Assembly: GCA_037176725.1 (NCBI GenBank)
Contig: JAZBRS010000035.1
Location: 43,596,001 to 43,660,000 of the forward strand
Origin: Posidonia oceanica
Lineage: Eukaryota > Streptophyta > Magnoliopsida > Alismatales > Posidoniaceae
Reading direction: 5' to 3'
Length of the DNA: 64,000 bases
Below, one piece after another: positions 55,855-64,000 of this stretch. A program made the translations under genes and the position numbers. Each line of letters starts with the position of its first letter. Positions within the stretch are counted from its first letter, which is position 1. The notes under the pieces were generated by a model. It did no database searches. It worked only from the letters and a program-made list of their open reading frames with translations, and was not told the DNA's origin.

Positions 55855-57879
55855 CTTAAGGCATGTATCCTTGCCTTGCAGAGTTTTTCTCCTTTCCTAT
55901 TTTATTCAATGCATTCATTGCTTCACAATCTTGCATTTGAGAATTGCATCTGCATACATCCTTAGTGTTGCATACCTTTCCTTTTTAACATTTCTGCAAC
56001 ATATAAAATCAACATGCATTTGTAGTAGCATTAGTAAAAATAAAAAAATAAAAAATCAATCATCTTCATTCATGATAATAAAAAAAATCAATCAAAATCA
56101 AAATCAATCATACTCATTCATGATGTACAAGAATCCTCATTCATAATAATCATGCCTGATGATGAAAATTGGAATAGCTAGCCTGCTTGGAAAGAGTTTG
56201 TTCCTCCTCAGTTGACACTACCTAGATGTCCTAGCAAGTGAGGGAGCCACCATCCAATAAAAGAACAGAGTGAAATGTCCAAACTCCTCATAGGAATTAT
56301 GCCTCCAAAGGAAGAGAAAATGATAGGATGAGAGTGAGAGTGAAAAAAAAAAAGGAAAAAAAAGAGAGAGAAAAGAAAAAAAAAGAATCAAACAAAAAAA
56401 AATCAGTCAATAAAGGGAATAAAAAAAAAGAGGAAGACAGAAGTTGAAGATAGAAGTCAGCCTAGAGATAGAGGTGAGCAATATAGCCCTATCCCTACGA
56501 CTATCTTGGAGAGGAGTCGGAGTATACGCCTCGAAATCCCACAAATCTTCCAAGGACTAGCCACCCCTGTCTTGCAGCAGCTCCCCAGCACCAGACCAGG
56601 CGTTTTTTACCTCCAAGCTAGGGATAGAGTAAACCTGCAAACCTAGGAGGGAGTAAAAAAAATGAAAATGAAAAATAAAAGAGTAGGTGTAGGTCCTAGA
56701 GAGTTTGGCATGGAGCTTTGTTTCTCACCACACCACTCGACACACCACCCTCTGAGACACCGTCCATTCCAGAGAGTCACCTACAGTCTAGGAGTCCTGG
56801 TAGAGTCTCGTGAGTTGAGGACTACTCTTTCCTATATAGCAGGCATTCCTAGCAATCCAAATGCTGAGGGCAACAAAAATTTGCATAAGCCATGCATCTA
56901 CAACAAAAATTGCATAAGTCATGCATAAAAAAAAAAAACAAAACGAAAAGTTTGCATACATCATGCATCTACATCAAAAATTCGCATAAATCATGCATCT
57001 ACAACAAAATTGCATAAGTCATGCATAAAGAAAAAAAAAAACAAAAGTTTGCATACATCATGCATCTACATCAAAAGTTGCATAAATCATGCATCTTCAA
57101 TAGAATTGCATAAGTCATGCATATTCAACACAATAAATCAATCATGCATCAAATTTTACATAAATTATGCATACATCAATCACTTCTCTACTCTCCCTTT
57201 CGACCTTGTAAGGCATCGAACATTTCTCGACCAGCTAGGACAGTACTTCCACCAAGGACACTTCTCCTTGGTCTTATCCTCTCCAGGTTGGTAGCCCAAA
57301 CTACTCGGTTGACGCTCGTCAAATTGTCTAGCACCCGGGTTGGTAACCCAAACTATTCAGTTGACGCCCGTCAAATTGTCTAGCACCCGGGCTGGTAGCC
57401 CAAACTACTCGTTTGACCTCCGTCATATTGTCTAACCTTTCGGCAGACGAGTTTGATGACTTGTTGCCACACCACTGGACTGATAGACTCACTAGTCCAT
57501 CACTTCTTTCCTTGATACCAAGGGCATCTATATCGCCTATTGGTATCATCTTATCCTCTGCATCTAGGCAGACACCCCAAACTGTCGCAGGATAGTCTAC
57601 AGATCCCTACTCCATCTTCGGGTGTGGCATTCCCGTTGCTTTGTGGCATCTCTGGTGACAGGTCTTGTGACTTGACACCTCCCCTCTTGTTCAACAGGTT
57701 CGTAGACTTGTCATTCCTCTTTTGATACCAGGGGCATCTTTGGCTGTTTGTTGGTATCATGCCCCTCTTCGTGCAAGTTTAGGCTAGCCGCCAACATGTC
57801 GCCTGACATTGCATTAGCATTTCACACTCTACATGCATCCCCAATAGGACCAGCATGGCATGCTCAATGATACACATCC
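55855..57879 (+). other. Element C region downstream of integrase
   Basis: No gene recognised. 56200-56870 matches E's downstream region (1-754 reversed). 56330-56450 is a purine-rich stretch. 57286-57420 holds about three 48-bp units with GGTAGCCCAAACTACTCG and GACGCCCGTCAAATTGTC-type sequence. 57510-57770 shares the GATACCA/GGTATCAT pair with A and D. Confidence 0.65.
56870..57180. repeat. GCATAARTCATGCAT short repeats in C
   Basis: About seven copies of TTGCATAARTCATGCATC with A-rich spacers, 30-60 bp apart. The small frames at 56662-56928 and 57010-57294 come from these repeats. Confidence 0.75.
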
Positions 57880-60250
57880 TGATCTTTATCATCTTCCTCG
57901 CCTATAGCTATCGGCTCGGTGATCTATAGTTTTTGTTCTCGCTTAGAGCTACTGGCTCAGCGATCCTCGGCTAGAGCTACCGGCTTGGCGATCTTCATTT
58001 TCTGTTCTCGCCTAGAGCTACCAGCTCGGCGATCATTATTTTCTGTCCTCACCTAGAGCTATCGGCTCGGCGATCTTTACACATCTTTCTCGCTTAGAGC
58101 TACCTGCTCAGCGATCCTCACCTAGAGCTACCGGCTCGGCGATCTTTATTTGCTATTCTCGCCTAGAGCTACCGGCTCGACGATCTTTACTATCTACTCT
58201 CGCCTAGAGCTACCGGCTCAGTGATCTTTTCACATCTTTCTCACTTAGAGCTACCGGCTCAGCGATCCTCGCCTAGAGCTACCGGCTCGGCGACCTTTAC
58301 TTGCTGTTCTCGCTTAGAGCTACTGGCTCAGCGATCCTCGCCTCGAGCTATCGGCTCGGCGATCTTTACTTTCAGTTCTCACTTAGAGCTATTGGCTCGG
58401 TGATCTTTACTTTCTGTTCTCGCCTAGAACTACTGGCTCAACGATCTTTATTTTCTGCTCTCGCCTAGCGCTACCGGCTCGATGACCTTTACTTGCTATT
58501 TTTGCTTAAAGCTACTAGCTCAGTGATCCTCGCATAGAGCTATCGGCTCAGCGATCTTTACTTTCTGTTCTTGCTTAGAGCTACCGGCTCAACGATCCTT
58601 GCCAAGAACTACTAGCTCGACGACCTTTACTTGCTGTTCTCACTTAGAGCTACTGGCACAGCGATCCTCACCTCGAGCTACTGGCTTGGTGATCTTTACT
58701 TTCAGTTCTCGCTTAGAGCTACTGGCTCGGCGATCCTCGCCTCGAGCTACCGGCTCAGCGATCTTTTCTTTCTGTTCTCGCCTAGAACTACCGGCTCGGC
58801 AATCCTTGCCTCCAGCTACCGGCTCGGCGATCTTTACTTTCCGTTCTCGCCTAGAACTACCAGCTCGGCGATCTTTATTTTCTGCTCACTCCTAGAGCTA
58901 CCGGCTCGGCGACCTTTACTTGTTGTTTTCGCTTAAAGCTACCGGCTCAGCGATCATCACCTAGAGCTACCGGCTCGGTGATCTTTACTTTCTGTTCTTG
59001 CTTAGAGCTACCGGCTCAGCGATCCTTGCCTGGAGCTATCGGCTCGGCGATCTTTACTTTCTGTTCTCGCTTAGAGCTACCGACTTGGCGATACTTACAC
59101 ATCTTTCTTACTTAGAGCTACCAACTCAGCGATCCTTGCCTAAAGCTACCGGCTCGGCGATTTTTACTTTTTGTTCTTGCCTAGAGCTACTGGCTCGACG
59201 ATCTTTACTTCCTGTTCTCGCCTAGAACTACCGGCTCGACGATCTTTATTTTCTGCTCTCGCCTAGCGCTACCGGCTCGGTGACCTTTACTTGCCGTTTT
59301 TGCTTAAAGCTACCAGCTCAGCGATTCTTGCCTAGAGCTATCGACTCGGCGATCTTTACTTTCTGTTCTTGCTTAGAGCTACCGGCTCAGCGATCCTCAC
59401 CTGGAGCTATCGGCTCAGCGATCTTTACTTTCTATTCTCGCTTAGAGCTACCGACTTGGCGATACTTACACATCTTTCTTGCTTAGAGCTACCAGCTCAG
59501 TGATCCTTGCCTAGAGCTACCAGCTCAGCGATTTTTACTTTTTGTTCTCGCCTGGAGCTACTGGCTCGGCGATCTTTAATTTCCGTTCTCGCCTAGAGCT
59601 ACCAACTTAGAGATCTTTATTTTCTGCTCTCACCTAGAGCTACCAGCTCGGTAATCTTTACTTTCAGTTCTCGCTTAGAGCTATCTGCTTAGCGATCCTC
59701 ACCTCGAGCTACTGGCTCGGCGATCTTTACTTTCAGTTCTCGCTTAGAGCTATCGGCTCAGCGATCCTCGCCTCGAGCTACCGGCTCGGTGACCTTTACT
59801 TTTTGTTCTCGCCTAGAGCTACCGGCTCGATTATCTTTACTTTCTGTTCTTACCTAGAGCTACCGACTCGACGATCTTTACTTTCTGTTCTTGCTAGAGC
59901 TACTGGCTCGGCGATCTTTACTTTCTGCTCTCGCTTAGAGCTACTAGCTTGGTGATCTTTACTTTCTGTTCTCGCCTAGAGGTACCGGTTCAGCGATCTT
60001 TACTTCTGTTCTCGCCTAGAGCTACCAGCTCGGCAATCTTTACTTTCTGTTCTCGCCTAGAGCTGCCGGCTCTGTGATCTTTACTTTCTGCTCTCACCTA
60101 GAGCTACCGGCTCGTTGATCTTTACTTTCTGTTCTCACCTAGAGTTACCAGTTTGGCGATCTTTACTTTCTATTCTCGCCTAGGGCTACTGGCTCGACGA
60201 TCTTTACTTTTTGTTCTCGCCTGGAGCTACCGGCTCAGCGATCTTTATCT
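57880..60250 (+). repeat. Minisatellite of about 41 bp in the 3' part of element C
   Basis: Unit: CGCCTAGAGCTACCGGCTCG, then GCGATCTTTACTTTCTGTTC and one T. A shorter unit of about 28 bp (TTAGAGCTACCGGCTCAGCG ATCC-type) is mixed in, often alternating with it. There are about 60 units over 2.4 kb, diverged from each other. The open frames (58599-58936 and others) are by-products. The array ends directly at LTR-like sequence at about 60251. Confidence 0.92.
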
Positions 60251-63200
60251 GTTCTCCTTAGCCAGGCCTAGCCCACTTCCTTTTATTCTTTTTCTCTTCT
60301 CTTCTCCTCAGCCCGGCCCGCAGACCCCTCTTTCCCTTTTTTTCTTCCTCTCTTCTTCTCCTGCACACAGCAGCACCTTCTTCTCCCTTCTCCTCCCTTC
60401 TTCTTCCTTCTTCTCCCTTGTTCTTCTTTGCGCCCCCACCACCACTAACTCCTCTAGACCTCACTTACTTCCCATCGAGATTTTTCCTAAAATCTGCTCA
60501 CACACACACTCATAGAACCCACTTGACATAGCCCATCTACCGCCTAATTCCATCTCCCACTTGCCTCCTCATCCTTCCCAGACCTTCACACATCTTCTCC
60601 CTCACCTTTACCACAATTTCCACACACCAGCATTCGCAATTCACCCCGAAACCTCCCAGAAACCCAACTTCTTCCCCTCTGCCAGCACAACCCTACTCCA
60701 CTACAATTCCCATTCCCCAGCCACTCACGCACTCTAGCACTTCACCATCATTTCCCCCAACTTTCCACGATCACAGCGAGCGTGAGAGACGCCTGAGAGA
60801 GCCACAGCAGCACCAGTTCCAACAGAATTCTCACCGAGCACCCAAAATCCGCATTTCATCTCTAGGCAGTGCAATCCACTTCTAGGTACATCTGGAACAT
60901 CCTCAGCATGCCTACAACTCACCCGGACTTCGCCGCAGACCTCCCGATCCCTTGCGTGCCTCCGTGAGCTATCAGCAGACTACAGCACCCATCGCACGTC
61001 ATCAGCCCGATCCAACCTCCCGCACAGGTAACCGAGCTCGTTTTCCAATTTGTGGCATACCTGCATAGCTCCCTAGTGCTTTGGCTTTATTGTTTGAGCA
61101 TCTATCCATTTTTTGAGCTCCGCGGCGAGCCATGTCTTCTCCGGCGATGGCCTGCCTCCGCCGACGCCCGCGTAGTGATCTAGGCCGTCCCAACTCCTCC
61201 GCAGCTTGCCCTCGGCTCCGCCTCGGCTCCAGCAGCACGATCCGGCACCTCCCCACCGCAGTAGTAGCTCCCAGCACTCTCAAGCTTGCCGGACTTCTCT
61301 GCAAAAATTTGCAGAAGTCAGCTAGTCGCCTCCGGCACCTTCGCGTGCCGCCCGTGCCACTAGGGCCTCCGCCGCAGTAGCCTATGGCTCTCGGACCTCG
61401 CCGCACCGCCTCTCGCCCGCTAGAACCACCACGCAGTGCCTTCTTCTCTGGCGTCGTGCTGCAGTGGCTCGTAAGCCAGTGTAGCACTGTAGCTTTATTT
61501 TTCCATTTTTAATTTCGTTAGTTTTAATTGTTGCATTACATTTTAGTCCTTAATTTTACTTTATTTGCAAGTTAGTCCTGTGTTAGTTTAAGTTTTATTT
61601 AATTCTACATTTAAACTATATTGCATTGCATTTAAATTCAGTACTTTAGTTTATTCGCATGTTAGTCCTTAGTTTAATTACAGCAATCATTTAATTTTAG
61701 TTTTTACTTTATTGCATTGCATTTGCATCCTTAGTTTTATTTTATCTGCACATTAGTCCAGCATTAGTTGATAATTCATTTAATTTGCATTAAATACTTT
61801 ATTGCATTGCATTAAAACCCAGCATGTTTTGAAATTTGCATTTAGGTCCAATTTGCTTCCAACTGCCATTTAAATGCAATTCTAAACTTTATTATATTGC
61901 AATAAAGCCTTATGACTTGTGTTTATTACATTTAAGTCCTTTTTGCATGCATGCATCATTTAATTTGCAATTTTAATCATATTGCATTGCTTTAAATGCC
62001 CAACAGTTTTGTAAATTGCATTTCAATCCATGTTTTTAAACTATTGCCTGTTTGCATGCCTGTTTAGCTTTGCATTTTAAACCTTGCAAGTTTTCAAAAC
62101 TACATGTAGGTCCTTTTCTTGCATTATTACATGCATATCTTTTAATTAATGCTACATTCTGCCATTGCATGCCTATTGCATTGCTACATTACTTCTTTGC
62201 ATGCATTTATCCTGTTGCATTGCATTTAGACCCCTGCATTTATTTTAATTGCACTTAGATCCCAGCATTTGCGATCTTGCATGCATTGCACTCCCATATC
62301 ATTGCATGTAGCTCCCTTGCATCCTTTTGAGCATCTTTAGCCTAACTGCATATAGGACACCCTGCATTGCACACACATAGGGACATTTTGCACTTAGACC
62401 CCTACTTAGTCCACTTTTTCTGGCCCTTGAGCCATCTGACTTGATTCCTGAATGAGTTTTGATCGGACCGTTGGATCTTCACAATCTAACTAATCTAGTC
62501 TTCCATGTTGAATGATCTTTCATTCAAACCAAAGTTAATTCAGATCAGGCCTCAGATCTTCAACATAAGCCCATCTGAATCACCGCATAGCACTCATTGC
62601 CTTATCATTTGCATTGCATTCATCGTTTTCGCAATCTGTTTTCTCGTGCATGTAGATTAGGCTTTATCACTCCTGCTCTGCTTCTTTTGCTTATCGCACG
62701 CTTGCATTGCATAGTTTTCACCCCTGCTTTCGCTTTCCTTTGCATGTCGCTTTGCATTGCATGGTTTTCATCACTATTTTGTTTTATCGCCTGCATTTGC
62801 ATTAGGCGATGATGCTTACTGCCTAGGAGTTCTCACGAACCAGGGCTTGCCCGTTCTGAACACTAGTAGCGCTGCTGAGCACATAGATTGCACGTTTAAT
62901 TCCCTGCACGTAGCTTAGCACTTAGAGCATACATTAGAGCATGTAATTAAGCATTCATGGCATTTAGGCATTCAAACCATGCATCTTCCTGCATATGCGA
63001 GTGAGATAGCCTAAGAAAGACCGATTCTCAGACGTATCGGGGGTGCCTAACACCTTTCCCGTGCGTAACAAGAGTCCTTGCCCTTTCTCTTGGCCCGCAA
63101 TGACCATTATGCCCTCATCCTAGGCACGTGTCATGGCATAGCAGAGCATTGCATAGCATCGCATCCCTTTGCATCCCTTTTGCATCTGGTTTTGCATGTC

Positions 63201-63412
63201 TTTCATGCATTTCCCCAGTTTTCCTTGTCTCCTGACTTAATAGACATGGTGGCGACTCTGATTTGTCTTATCTTTTCTTTTTCCTCTTTTGCCAGCGTTT
63301 TCAAGTAGAGTTTCCTTCCTCGGATTCAGCAACATATAGTGAACCTATTTCCGATCGGTGCACGCGAGCTTTGGCATCGTGCATAGACGATCTGAATTTC
63401 AGGATTACTATA
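60251..63412 (+). repeat. Truncated 3' LTR of element C
   Basis: Begins abruptly inside an LTR: GCCAGGCCTAGCCCACTTCC resembles the middle of LTR A near 9830. It continues collinearly with the other LTRs: pyrimidine/GC-rich part to about 61470, AT-rich GCATTGCATTT part to 62590, conserved Tat block (62995-63125), end AGGATTACTATA at 63412. The first roughly 2 kb and any purine tract are missing. Frames at 60153-60515 and 61002-61487 are LTR sequence. Confidence 0.75.
62995..63125 (+). promoter_or_regulatory. Conserved Tat block near the LTR 3' end (copy in C)
   Basis: Contains AAAGACCGATTCTCAGACGT, GGGGGTGCCTAACACCTTTC, GTAACAAGAGTCCTTGCCC and GGCCCGCAATGACCATTATG. The same order occurs in all eight LTRs or LTR copies of the window (E, A twice, B twice, D twice, C). 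It lies in the transcribed end of the LTR; the role is unknown. Confidence 0.6.
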
Positions 63413-64000
63413 GCTATCTAGCCTGATTTGCTTTTCCACAGTTGCTACATGGCATTAAAATCATGTTTACAAATACATGCATTCACGTTCTTCAAAATAC
63501 CTGAGTTTAGATGTTAGACGTTGAGGATCCCAGTGTCCAACGTTGGACGCCAGTGGTCCCAGCGTCCAACACTTTAAGTCAGCTGCCTCCTGATTTGGAG
63601 TTTGTTTCTTCGTTTCACTTGTCGTTTCCTACATCTGATCGCTTCCCGTGCATGCCCTAGTATCCATGCATATTGCTTGATCATTGTTTCCCTTTGCATG
63701 TCGCGTCCTTGCATTGCATGGTTTCTCCAGCGTTTTGTTTCTCGCCTACATTACATTAGAGCAATGATGCATACAGTCTGAGGTTCTTATGGATTGAGAT
63801 CCCTCTTTCCAAGATGTGGTCAGCACTACTGAGCACATAGGATGCATGTTTAGTTTTTCCATCATACATCGTGGCATTAAGCATACATTTTTAGCATGTT
63901 TTCAAAGGCATTTGGCATGTTTTTCAAGGCATTTAGCATGATTCACATGGCATAGCATTATCGCCTTTGGGCGTATAGTAAATGGCATCATGGCCTACAT
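63413..64000 (+). repeat. Older LTR-like fragment at the right edge
   Basis: 63660-63860 matches, with many changes, the LTR C stretch 62740-62900: CCTTTGCATGTCGC, TTTTGTTTCTCGCC, GCAATGATGCATAC, GCACTACTGAGCACATAG. 63413-63650 is not matched elsewhere and holds a palindromic cluster (63535-63570). No gene. Confidence 0.55.

Noticed and set aside
57880..60250. CRISPR-like look of the regular 41-bp array
   Set aside because: Units are contiguous and diverged, with no unique spacers; the setting is a plant retrotransposon.

Overview
The window is intergenic DNA from a large plant genome. It holds no intact host gene. The plant origin rests on: Ty3/gypsy elements of the Tat/Ogre type with LTRs of 2.6-5.9 kb; short CCCTAAA/TTTAGGG telomere-like runs; a retrocopy of a plant-type ribosomal protein L13 mRNA; and a retrocopy of a U3 snoRNA with a plant-like 5' end. 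I cannot name the species. All comparisons were made by eye; no alignment or database search was run.

Layout. Nearly everything belongs to one nest of retroelements. The oldest unit, C (+ strand), enters from the left and ends near 63412. Its integrase gene lies in three pieces: 7296-7374, 30595-31409 and 55797-55854. Element E (- strand, 1-7295, its 3' part outside the window) abuts the first piece. Element A (+ strand, 7375-30594) sits between pieces one and two, with target duplication GTCAC. Element D (- strand, 31410-55796) sits between pieces two and three, with target duplication CCAAG/CCAGG. Two solo LTRs of a further family, B, sit inside the 5' LTR of A (12436-18280, -, GTCAC) and inside the 5' LTR of D (47350-53255, +, CAATG). 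C continues through its 3' untranslated region, a 2.4 kb minisatellite (57.88-60.25 kb) and a truncated 3' LTR. The last 0.6 kb is an older LTR-like fragment.

Coding content. E keeps a broken gag joined directly to a broken integrase; protease, reverse transcriptase and RNase H are missing between them. A and D keep only gag remnants and no pol, so they look like non-autonomous GAG-only elements that would depend on an autonomous relative for pol. D carries the CX2HX4HX4C gag module three times. A and D share a splice-donor-like CAGGTAAGT just after gag. All frames carry nonsense changes.

Later retroposition into element A. Its 5' LTR holds an RPL13 processed pseudogene (8100-8964) and a U3 snoRNA retropseudogene (8990-9237). 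Its 3' LTR holds a tRNA-like SINE (26875-27095). All three have A-rich tails and target duplications, and all lie in the same AAACCCTAA-type tract.

Non-coding structure. Each family has its own tandem arrays in the 3' untranslated region, PBS-like modules repeated near the 5' LTR, and a strongly conserved block near the LTR 3' end that occurs eight times in the window.
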